DNA from: Bacillota bacterium
Lineage (GTDB): Bacteria > Bacillota > Clostridia > Acetivibrionales > JANLFN01
Length of the DNA: 8,664 nt
Reading direction: 5' to 3'
Assembly: GCA_023397675.1 (NCBI GenBank)
Contig: JAEWTV010000055.1
Location: forward strand, 1 to 8,664
Positions 1 to 5,759 of the stretch are shown here, piece by piece; position 1 is the stretch's first letter, and the number at the start of each line of letters is the position of its first letter. The notes under the pieces are model-generated. The model ran no database searches, was not told where the DNA came from, and saw only the letters and a list, made by a program, of their open reading frames with translations. The position numbers were made by a program, and so were the translations under genes.

Positions 1-50
1 TCATCAATTACTTCCTGCGGTGTATTTCTTTTCCCCTTCTGTCTTGGCAT
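1..50 (-). CDS. Transposase OrfA N-terminus (partial, runs off the left edge)
   Basis: The ATG at 50-48 opens a frame reading MPRQKGKRNTPQEVID before the window ends; only 16 codons are visible. A perfect AGGAGG lies six bases upstream of the ATG, so the start is well supported. A short, strongly basic N-terminus leading into a probable helix-turn-helix is typical of IS3-family OrfA proteins, which bind the terminal repeats and are joined to the DDE integrase OrfB by programmed frameshifting. None of the catalytic part can be seen here. The functional call depends on the adjacent terminal repeat; on the protein alone it would only be a short basic hypothetical N-terminus. Confidence 0.55.
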   Translation of the reverse strand, partial: MPRQKGKRNTPQEVID

Positions 51-95
51 AAAAAACCTCCTGTCATAGTTATCCTACAACAGGAGGCCTTTTTT
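51..95 (-). promoter_or_regulatory. Hairpin sequestering the transposase ribosome binding site
   Basis: CCTCCTGT (57-64) is an exact inverted complement of ACAGGAGG (80-87), giving an 8-bp stem with a 15-base loop. Six A's (51-56) can extend the stem against six T's (90-95) across a 2-base bulge. On minus-strand RNA the later arm is exactly the AGGAGG ribosome binding site, six bases before the transposase ATG. A long transcript entering from outside would therefore fold the site away. Such hairpins are known in several insertion sequences as protection against read-through activation of transposase. Read on the plus strand, the same sequence is a stem followed by a T-run and could also act as a terminator. 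Confidence 0.55.
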
Positions 96-100
96 ATCAA

Positions 101-125
101 TGTTCGTTTCATAGGGTTCAGTCCA
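101..125 (-). repeat. Candidate terminal inverted repeat of the insertion sequence
   Basis: This is a 25-bp segment with TG at its outer end (bases 125-124, minus strand) and ACA at its inner end (103-101). The core ACTGAACCC matches the general pattern of IS150-type IS3 ends. The partner repeat lies outside the window, so only one copy is visible and the exact boundary is inferred. Confidence 0.5.
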
Positions 126-148
126 TACTGGAACCCTTTAAAAATGTT

Positions 149-1321
149 TTATGCTGTCCTTAAGTGTTTCCTCCTGAATAGCCAAACACCAATGATAAAA
201 TAAATAACCGTAAGTGCTATGATCATGGAGATTTCATAAATGACATCACCAAGTCCCATTCCAAAGTTTGCAATTTTGTCTACAGCTGCAACAGCGTGTG
301 AGGTGGGTAGAACATCGGTTACATTGAAAATATGGTTTCCAAGACTGAAAAGCTTTATTTGAGGCATGGGGAACATACCTCCCGAGAAAAACATCATTAT
401 AAAAAATGGGAAACAGCCAATTGTCATAAGATCAAATATAGTTTTGATAAAACTGCTTAGAATAAGGCTTATTGCCATTAAAGAAGCTCCAGTAGCTATT
501 CCGACAATTGTTATATCAATGATAGAACCGGCAGGTTTGAAGCCAAGTGATATCGCAAGAAGAACTGTCGATATTACCGAGATTGCCGTAATAATGATCT
601 GAACAAGGCTTATTCCACCAAGAAATTCAAAGGTCGACAATTCACTTATCTGAAGGCGTTTTATTGTACCTTTGTCAACTTCCTTGATAATAGAGGCACT
701 GGCAGTGAAGAGAATCATAATTATTGAGAACACTATTACAGCTGGAACATAATAACTGAAACCGCTCTTACTTTGAGCCTTTTCAAGGAATTCCTCCGTG
801 AAATCTACAGGTATACTCATTCTGGTAACGGAAGATACATAACTCTTTACAAAGCTGTCTGTAAAAACTGCTGCTTGAATGTATTTGCTGTTGGTAAGGT
901 TGCCATAAAGATTGAACTTTGCCTTATTATCTTTGATGCCTGAAAGATTGTCTGCCAGAACTTTTGAAAAATCTTCAGGAATAACAATAAGGATATCTGA
1001 TTTTTTTTGTTTGACCAAATCCTTGGCAGCTTCAATATCTGTTTTCACTGAGACATTAAATATGTTTTTCCCGTCGGAATCCTTGCTTTCGGAAAGGATT
1101 TTTAGAAGATCATTTCCTGCATCAATTTTACCTGTGGTTGCAGTGATACTGCTAATATCTTTGTTGTATGCAATCAGATTATAGGACGTATTTGATGTAT
1201 CTCCATAAAAGAGATACATGATATAAACCATAAAAGGTGCAAATAAAATTGTTATGGATAATATTTTCCAGTCGCGTATATTTTCTTTGAGACTTTTTTT
1301 GAAAACATAAAATAACTTCAT
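149..1321 (-). CDS. ABC-2 type transporter permease
   Basis: This 390-residue integral membrane protein is the transmembrane half of an ABC exporter, paired with the ATPase encoded just upstream. The architecture is that of ABC-2 permeases of the drug-export type: a cytoplasmic N-terminus, one membrane helix at about 20-39, a large extracytoplasmic domain at about 41-188, then five more hydrophobic segments (about 190-212, 235-260, 265-290, 295-317 and 360-382). The motif KEVDKGTIKRLQIS (213-226), just after the second helix, is the characteristic cytoplasmic E-x-GT-x-RL coupling segment. FFSGGMFPMP (311-320) matches the conserved re-entrant/loop region. The tail is basic (RRKHLR). The ATG overlaps the ATPase stop in an ATGA arrangement, implying translational coupling, and a GGAAGGGGG site precedes it. 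No clear terminator follows; an insertion sequence begins 23 bases downstream. The substrate cannot be read from the sequence. Confidence 0.92.
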   Translation of the reverse strand: MKLFYVFKKSLKENIRDWKILSITILFAPFMVYIMYLFYGDTSNTSYNLIAYNKDISSITATTGKIDAGNDLLKILSESKDSDGKNIFNVSVKTDIEAAKDLVKQKKSDILIVIPEDFSKVLADNLSGIKDNKAKFNLYGNLTNSKYIQAAVFTDSFVKSYVSSVTRMSIPVDFTEEFLEKAQSKSGFSYYVPAVIVFSIIMILFTASASIIKEVDKGTIKRLQISELSTFEFLGGISLVQIIITAISVISTVLLAISLGFKPAGSIIDITIVGIATGASLMAISLILSSFIKTIFDLMTIGCFPFFIMMFFSGGMFPMPQIKLFSLGNHIFNVTDVLPTSHAVAAVDKIANFGMGLGDVIYEISMIIALTVIYFIIGVWLFRRKHLRTA

Positions 1322-2265
1322 TCCCTAAGCCCCCTTCCTGTAAGAGAAATAAACACATCCTCAAGGGTTTTTTTATGAATTTTGATATCTTCGATTTTTA
1401 TGGAGCTATTTTTTAAAGTATTTGATATTTCCGGCAATAGCTCAAGTACCTCATTTGAAATAATATTGATTGTCCCGTCTAGGTAATTTGCCTTTATTAT
1501 TCTAGTAGGAAATTTATGAATTACCTGTTTTACTTTTTCTTCACTTGTCTCAGAGATTTTTATCTCAAGTACTTCGCCATTTTCGACATCACTCACCAGA
1601 CTATCCGGTGTACCAAGAACTAAAAGGGAACCTCTATCTATAATGGCAACCCTGTCTGAAAGCTTTTCAGCTTCCTCCATATCATGCGTTGTGAGTATAG
1701 TTGTTATCGATTTAGAAATCTTTTTTATATAATCTCTTACAAGAACCCTGCTTTGAGGGTCAAGTCCTGCCTGGGGTTCATCGAGAATAAGTATTTCAGG
1801 CTGGTGAACCAAAGCAAGAGCTATATTGAGCCTTCTTTGCATTCCGCCTGAAAGTGTTTTAGCCAACTTGCTGCGCTTTTCTATAAGACCCATTTCTTCA
1901 AGCAGCTTAAGACCCCTTTCTCGAGCTTTTTTGGTACTCATTCCATAAATCTGGCCTGCAAATTCAAGCTGTTCAAGACATGTCAGTTTGTCCCATATAA
2001 TAATATCCTGCGGGCAAAGCCCTATTAAGTGCCGAACGTGCTTGTAGTCGTTACTAATCGATTTGCCATTGATAAGAATATCACCGCTGTCGGGCTTAAG
2101 AAGACCACACATCATATTTATTGTTGTTGTTTTCCCAGCTCCGTTTGGACCTAAAAAGCCTAAAATTTCACCTTTGTATATGTCAAAGTTCAAATTACTA
2201 ACAGCAGTGAAGTCACCGAACTTCTTTGTAAGGTTTTTAACCGACATTACTACATTTTGACTCAT
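1318..2265 (-). CDS. ABC transporter ATP-binding protein, drug-export (DrrA/CcmA-like) type
   Basis: This 315-residue cytoplasmic ATPase powers the neighbouring ABC-2 permease. All nucleotide-binding motifs are intact: Walker A GPNGAGKT (39-46), Q-loop CPQD (Q86), signature LSGGM (138-142), Walker B ILILDEP (158-164), D-loop LDP (168-170) and switch histidine in TTHD (H194). The C-terminal extension (about 225-315), ending LEDVFISLTGRG, is typical of ATPases serving antibiotic and lipid exporters. An in-frame ATG 11 codons upstream (2298) overlaps the tetR stop codon as TAATG. The start at 2265 is preferred because AGAAAGGA sits six bases before it and the homologous core begins right after it. 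It is the second gene of the repressor-ATPase-permease operon and overlaps the permease by 4 bases. Confidence 0.94.
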   Translation of the reverse strand: MSQNVVMSVKNLTKKFGDFTAVSNLNFDIYKGEILGFLGPNGAGKTTTINMMCGLLKPDSGDILINGKSISNDYKHVRHLIGLCPQDIIIWDKLTCLEQLEFAGQIYGMSTKKARERGLKLLEEMGLIEKRSKLAKTLSGGMQRRLNIALALVHQPEILILDEPQAGLDPQSRVLVRDYIKKISKSITTILTTHDMEEAEKLSDRVAIIDRGSLLVLGTPDSLVSDVENGEVLEIKISETSEEKVKQVIHKFPTRIIKANYLDGTINIISNEVLELLPEISNTLKNSSIKIEDIKIHKKTLEDVFISLTGRGLRE

Positions 2266-2271
2266 AGTAAA

Positions 2272-2279
2272 TCCTTTCT
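2272..2279 (-). promoter_or_regulatory. Ribosome binding site that decides the ATPase start
   Basis: AGAAAGGA on the minus strand ends six bases before the ATG at 2265. The alternative ATG at 2298 lies at the very end of tetR and has no comparable site at proper spacing, so the shorter protein is chosen. Confidence 0.7.
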
Positions 2280-2297
2280 TAATATAAATAACTGGCA

Positions 2298-2960
2298 TTA
2301 AGTTTTTAGCATTTTCTTAATCATTTCCATACATATTTCATAATCCTTTTTATTTTTAGGTTTGAAATCAACTGCCCGGAAAATCGCCATTCCAATTACA
2401 ACTGAAAGAAGCATGAAGGCTGCATTATCGGTATTTACTGCTTGATTGTAAGATCCGCTTTTAACACCGAAGCCGATAATTGAAGAAATACCCTCTACAT
2501 CTTTTTTATATTTGCTGCGGATTATTTTTTGAAAATCCTCATCAAGTATGGCTTTTGAGTAAAACAGCACAAACAGTCGGGACTTTTTTTCTGGACTTAA
2601 AACAAGGTCATCCGGTGAATCTGTTTCGGATACTACCTTAATCGGGGCTTCAGAAGCAGGCTTATCAAGATATTCGGGCAGTCCGTGCATGAGAACGACC
2701 TTCAAAGCTTCCTCCGGCGATTTTGCCTTTGACAGGTCTCTTGTAATAGCTGTTGCATAAAAAGACAGGAAAGCTTGAAATGCTTCAAGTTGAAGCTGCT
2801 TTTTACTTTTAAAGTAATAACAGACAACTCCCTTTGAACAGCCAGCTTTTATAGCAACATCATCAAGTGTAAAATCATCCATACCTGACTCACAGATACA
2901 TTCAAGGACTCCATTTATAATCTGAACCCTTCTTGTTTTCTCTGCACCAACCTTTGGCAT
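2298..2960 (-). CDS. TetR/AcrR family transcriptional repressor
   Basis: This 220-residue DNA-binding regulator has the TetR N-terminal domain: a first helix at about 8-25, then the helix-turn-helix FTLDDVAIKAGCSKGVVCYYF (30-50) followed by KSKKQLQLEAF. The usual Y-x-H-F of the recognition region reads CYYF here, a common variation. The rest (about 70-220) is helical and variable, as expected for the ligand-binding and dimerisation domain; it holds a short hydrophobic stretch near 185-200. A GGAG ribosome binding site lies nine bases before the ATG at 2960. It is the first gene of an operon with an ABC exporter, so it most likely represses its own operon and is released by a substrate of the pump. 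A matching operator candidate lies in the promoter region. The inducer is unknown. Confidence 0.93.
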   Translation of the reverse strand: MPKVGAEKTRRVQIINGVLECICESGMDDFTLDDVAIKAGCSKGVVCYYFKSKKQLQLEAFQAFLSFYATAITRDLSKAKSPEEALKVVLMHGLPEYLDKPASEAPIKVVSETDSPDDLVLSPEKKSRLFVLFYSKAILDEDFQKIIRSKYKKDVEGISSIIGFGVKSGSYNQAVNTDNAAFMLLSVVIGMAIFRAVDFKPKNKKDYEICMEMIKKMLKT

Positions 2961-2987
2961 TTATGTATCTCCTTAATTATTTTATTT

Positions 2988-2997
2988 TGACTGGTCA
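2988..2997. promoter_or_regulatory. Candidate TetR-family operator
   Basis: TGACTGGTCA is an inverted repeat (TGAC-2-GTCA), similar in style to operators of many TetR-family regulators. It lies just downstream of the predicted transcription start (about 3001) and upstream of the tetR start codon, where a bound repressor would block initiation or early elongation. The repeat is short, and natural TetR operators usually extend further, so this is probably only the core. Confidence 0.5.
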
Positions 2998-3007
2998 GTA
3001 TAAAACG

Positions 3008-3036
3008 ATTATATAGTAATTATTTTCCTCAGTCAA
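3008..3036 (-). promoter_or_regulatory. Sigma-A-type promoter of the tetR-ABC operon
   Basis: On the minus strand, TTGACT (3036-3031) and TATAAT (3013-3008) are separated by exactly 17 bases. This matches the vegetative consensus at 11 of 12 positions. It is placed between the terminator of the upstream gene and tetR, with a predicted start near 3001 and a leader of about 40 bases. Confidence 0.82.
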
Positions 3037-3044
3037 TAAAGGAT

Positions 3045-3082
3045 AAATAAAAAAATACCCTGCCTTGGAAGGCAGGGTATTT
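3045..3082 (-). terminator. Intrinsic terminator of the 827-aa gene
   Basis: AAATACCCTGCC (3053-3064) and GGCAGGGTATTT (3071-3082) form a perfect 12-bp stem with a 6-base loop. On the minus strand the stem is followed by a T-rich tract (seven T's at 3055-3049, three of them in the stem). It begins one base after the stop codon. The plus strand lacks a T-run after the stem, so it acts on the minus strand. It insulates the downstream tetR promoter. Confidence 0.9.
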
Positions 3083-3083
3083 A

Positions 3084-5567
3084 CTACATGTCCCTATAGA
3101 AAATCAAATTGTGTTCCAATTCAGGATCAAGAACGATTCCTGATTTTGAAAGCTTTGAATAATGACCCTCAAGGCTTTTTGAATGTTTGGCTCTAAGGTT
3201 GTCGAATTGTGTAACGATTGCATTATATGCAGGCTGTTTTTCAAGCTGTGTTCTTATAGGTTTGGAAAAAGGACAATGCTTCATAAGTATTGCTCTGGAC
3301 ACCTTGTTCAGTCTTAATATGCCTTTAGCCTCAAAATTGATCCACGTCTCATAATCAGAAGTGAAAATCTCCCTTGTCATGTTCCTGTGCTTTTGAATCT
3401 GGGTTGTCAGCTTTTCCTTAGCTTCATCTGAAAGATCCTTGTTTTTCTTGTAAAACTGTATATAATCGGTATAGTCTGATGTCAGCGAACTCTCGGATAC
3501 GTCGTTCCAGGCTGCTCCCATCATTGTTCTGCACAATTCCCAGCGGAAATTGCCTATAAGCTTTAAGACAAGATCAGATATATTTTCTGCTGTAAAGGCT
3601 GGAATGACAAAACGCCCGGATGTACTCCTGTCTCTGCCTGTAAGCTCCTGCCACATTGCGGCTCTGCAGCCGAAGGTCGGCATAAGGATTATATCAGGCA
3701 TTGCAGGTTTCATAATGAATTCCTTTTCAATACTCTTTTCAGAGCTCCTAAAGGATACTTCCCTGTAGAAAGCCGAAAAATCAATATCAGTTATTTGCTT
3801 TATGCAGGTTTGTATTATATCCGGAGTAACCATTGCCTTACCAAGATCCCTGGTAATCATTTCGTCATTGAGGATAGGGAAATAACTGCTTATTTGACCA
3901 TGGCAAACCTTCTGATTTATTCTGAAAAGGTTGTTGATCTCATGGTTAAGCCTTCTGTCAATATTTTTGTCATAGTCATTCTTATCCTTGTCTGTTACTT
4001 CACCGCGCTTTTTCATTTCACGGAAAACATCATTGTAATCCTGACCAAATTCATTTATCGACGGATCCTTTTTCATCTCATATATTTCCGTCAGCCAGTC
4101 TTTCATATCATAAATATTTGAATTGTGTCTATTTTCGTTTAGCACGGAAAGCCTGTATATTTCAGCTATGTTTTCCATACTCAGAAGCTTTTCGTCCATA
4201 TAACCGTATCTAAGGAACATGTCCAATAACCGTGAGTTATTCTTCTGCTCATAGACCTTCTTAAAAACTCTTTCATAAATTATAAAGAAGTCAGCAGTTA
4301 TATCACTTATTATTTTCCTTATACCAGGGTCCTGGGTGGAATGGCCTTTAACCCTTGAATAAGTACGAAGATTTTCTAGAAATTGATCAGCCTGTTTTTT
4401 TGGCAGATCTGAATATTCTACGATTTTTTGCGCACTGTTGCTTAATTCCTGGTTAATACCTTCACCAAAGGAATCAGACAATTCAACACTGTTGGAATTG
4501 CCTGAAACAGGAAGCTCCTTGAAGGATATAAGCTGCTCAAAAACATTATCGATGCGTTCCAAATCTATATATATTGAATGCATGTACTCATTTTCCAAAA
4601 CTGAAACCAGGGCTTTTATTCTGCTGGAGATGTAACCTATTATATTAATTAGGATCGAAGAATCAGCACCTGACTTCATAATTGCAAATGCTGTTTTGAC
4701 ATATTCGGTGAATATGCAATCTCCGTTGTCACTATAAAGTACATTTAAACGGCTGTTTAATTCACCCAAGACCGATCTTATGCTGTTTTGCAAATCGTAC
4801 AGGCAATTAGAGGCATCCTGTAAATAATATTCCGTTATTACCTTGTCGGCAGTGAAAAAGGTCTTGCAGGTATCAGATGGAACATTCATTAGATGTTTGA
4901 AATATTCTACTCTTGATATATCTACGTCACCAGAAAATACATAGTCTGCTTCCATTAAATCCGAATGGTCCTGCTCAAAAAAATCTTTGGCAAAGCCTGA
5001 TGGAAATGCAAACGCTGCTTCCTGAAGCTTCTGGTAATTATCCATTGCCAAAGTGAAGAATGCTCCGTTAGGAGTATAAGATGCTGCCTGATTTATTTTG
5101 TAATACCATAAATAAATAGCAAGATTATCAGTCAGGACTGCAAGATTTTTTGTAAATTCACCTATTTTTAAAAGTGCAGAATAAGTATTACTTATAAGAA
5201 TTGAAACAGATGCAGCCATGAAAGCTCCATAATCCTTGTTAGAGCCTATTAAAGCCTTAAGCTGAGGCTTATTGCTTACGGGGAAAGAATATATGCCGCT
5301 TTCTTCTGAAGCACAGCAGCTGAAATTATATTTTCCTAAAAGAAGTATATCATTTACTCCGAGAAAAGTGTTTTGCCCCAAATCAAAGAGTTTGAAGCTT
5401 TGATCCAGTATTTCGGATTTGCTTTTGGACTCGTTTGTATCCACAGCAGACATATATATTTCGGCTTTTCCCTTTAGAAAAATGTTTACAGATTGTACAT
5501 CTTGACCTTCACATATAATGGTGTTCTTTTGCCTTGCACAACTCATGCCCGTTTGACTTGTATCCAT
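3084..5567 (-). CDS. Large protein of unknown function with an N-terminal cyclic-nucleotide-binding-like domain
   Basis: This is an 827-residue protein with no signal peptide and no convincing membrane helices, so probably cytoplasmic. Residues about 13-100 look like the beta-roll of the Crp/cNMP-binding fold: an I-C-EGQ-x-V-x-x-VNIFLKGKAEIYM start and a FDLGQNTFLGVNDILLL segment. The loop that normally carries the phosphate-binding arginine reads GKYNFSCCASEES, with no arginine. No Crp-type helix-turn-helix follows. Residues about 110-615 are predicted mostly helical, with a polar low-complexity linker near 355-375. The C-terminal part (about 620-827) has a distinctive segment, DIILMPTFGCRAAMWQE (625-641) followed by GRDR (644-647), GRF (651-653) and P656, then a basic helical tail. 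I do not recognise the family. The ATG at 5567 follows GGTGA at seven bases. It is a single-gene unit between prfC and the tetR operon, with its own promoter and terminator. A signalling or scaffold role is only a guess. Confidence 0.85.
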   Translation of the reverse strand: MDTSQTGMSCARQKNTIICEGQDVQSVNIFLKGKAEIYMSAVDTNESKSKSEILDQSFKLFDLGQNTFLGVNDILLLGKYNFSCCASEESGIYSFPVSNKPQLKALIGSNKDYGAFMAASVSILISNTYSALLKIGEFTKNLAVLTDNLAIYLWYYKINQAASYTPNGAFFTLAMDNYQKLQEAAFAFPSGFAKDFFEQDHSDLMEADYVFSGDVDISRVEYFKHLMNVPSDTCKTFFTADKVITEYYLQDASNCLYDLQNSIRSVLGELNSRLNVLYSDNGDCIFTEYVKTAFAIMKSGADSSILINIIGYISSRIKALVSVLENEYMHSIYIDLERIDNVFEQLISFKELPVSGNSNSVELSDSFGEGINQELSNSAQKIVEYSDLPKKQADQFLENLRTYSRVKGHSTQDPGIRKIISDITADFFIIYERVFKKVYEQKNNSRLLDMFLRYGYMDEKLLSMENIAEIYRLSVLNENRHNSNIYDMKDWLTEIYEMKKDPSINEFGQDYNDVFREMKKRGEVTDKDKNDYDKNIDRRLNHEINNLFRINQKVCHGQISSYFPILNDEMITRDLGKAMVTPDIIQTCIKQITDIDFSAFYREVSFRSSEKSIEKEFIMKPAMPDIILMPTFGCRAAMWQELTGRDRSTSGRFVIPAFTAENISDLVLKLIGNFRWELCRTMMGAAWNDVSESSLTSDYTDYIQFYKKNKDLSDEAKEKLTTQIQKHRNMTREIFTSDYETWINFEAKGILRLNKVSRAILMKHCPFSKPIRTQLEKQPAYNAIVTQFDNLRAKHSKSLEGHYSKLSKSGIVLDPELEHNLIFYRDM

Positions 5568-5628
5568 AATTTAATCACCATTTATCCAATGTGTTTTTTG
5601 AAAGGTTTAATAAAAAAGTAATATTAGT

Positions 5629-5637
5629 ATTATAGCA
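5629..5637 (-). promoter_or_regulatory. Extended -10 promoter of the 827-aa gene
   Basis: The minus strand reads TGCTATAAT, a perfect -10 hexamer with the TG extension. The start would fall near 5622, about 55 bases before the ATG. No good -35 box exists at 17 bases (TATCAA is the best), which is consistent with an extended -10 promoter or one needing an activator. Confidence 0.6.
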
Positions 5638-5681
5638 CATCTTTTAATGGGTTGATAAAGTTTGATATTGAAAAAACTAAA

Positions 5682-5699
5682 ATAGGAATAAAGTCCTAT
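5682..5699. repeat. Short inverted repeat upstream of the 827-aa gene promoter
   Basis: ATAGGA and TCCTAT are separated by six bases, centred about 68 bases upstream of the predicted start of the 827-aa gene, where activators often bind. The site also lies downstream of the prfC terminator. At six bases per arm in AT-rich DNA it may be chance. Confidence 0.25.
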
Positions 5700-5723
5700 C
5701 AGTTTGAGTGTACTAATAAGCAT

Positions 5724-5747
5724 AAAAAAGCCCGGATAACCGGGCTT
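5724..5747 (-). terminator. Intrinsic terminator of prfC
   Basis: AAGCCCGG (5728-5735) pairs with CCGGGCTT (5740-5747) around the loop ATAA. A T-run follows on the minus strand (5729-5724). It lies 12 bases after the prfC stop codon. It is short but GC-rich and well formed. Confidence 0.85.
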
Positions 5748-5759
5748 AAAGTGCTAAGA

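Larger units (their letters stand above)
1..125 (-). mobile_element. End of an insertion sequence, probably IS3 family (IS150-like), truncated by the window edge
   Basis: Reading leftward on the minus strand from base 125, the element begins TGGACTGAACCCT and, 25 bases in, reaches AACGAACA. This resembles IS150-group IS3 ends (TG-start, an ACTG-ACCC core, ending near GACA), as recalled from the family. About 50 bases further in is a good ribosome binding site, then an ATG opening a short basic reading frame, which is the usual distance from an IS3 left end to orfA. The other end, the rest of the transposase and any target duplication are outside the window, so the family call rests on end resemblance and layout. 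The element ends 23 bases past the stop codon of the ABC permease and is oriented the same way as that operon. Confidence 0.6.

Noticed and set aside
113..137. Inverted repeat AGGGTTC / GAACCCT as a terminator for the ABC permease
   Set aside because: The stem has a bulge and no T-run follows it on the minus strand. Its left arm is better explained as part of the insertion sequence terminal repeat, so the pairing with flanking DNA is probably partly chance.
2266..2298. Upstream ATG for the ATPase gene (11 extra residues)
   Set aside because: It overlaps the tetR stop as TAATG but lacks a well-spaced ribosome binding site, and the extra residues are not part of the ABC fold. The internal ATG at 2265 has a strong site.
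3795..4121. 108-codon plus-strand open frame inside the 827-aa gene
   Set aside because: It lies antisense to a long, well-supported coding gene and has no ribosome binding site or recognisable motif; it is a shadow frame.
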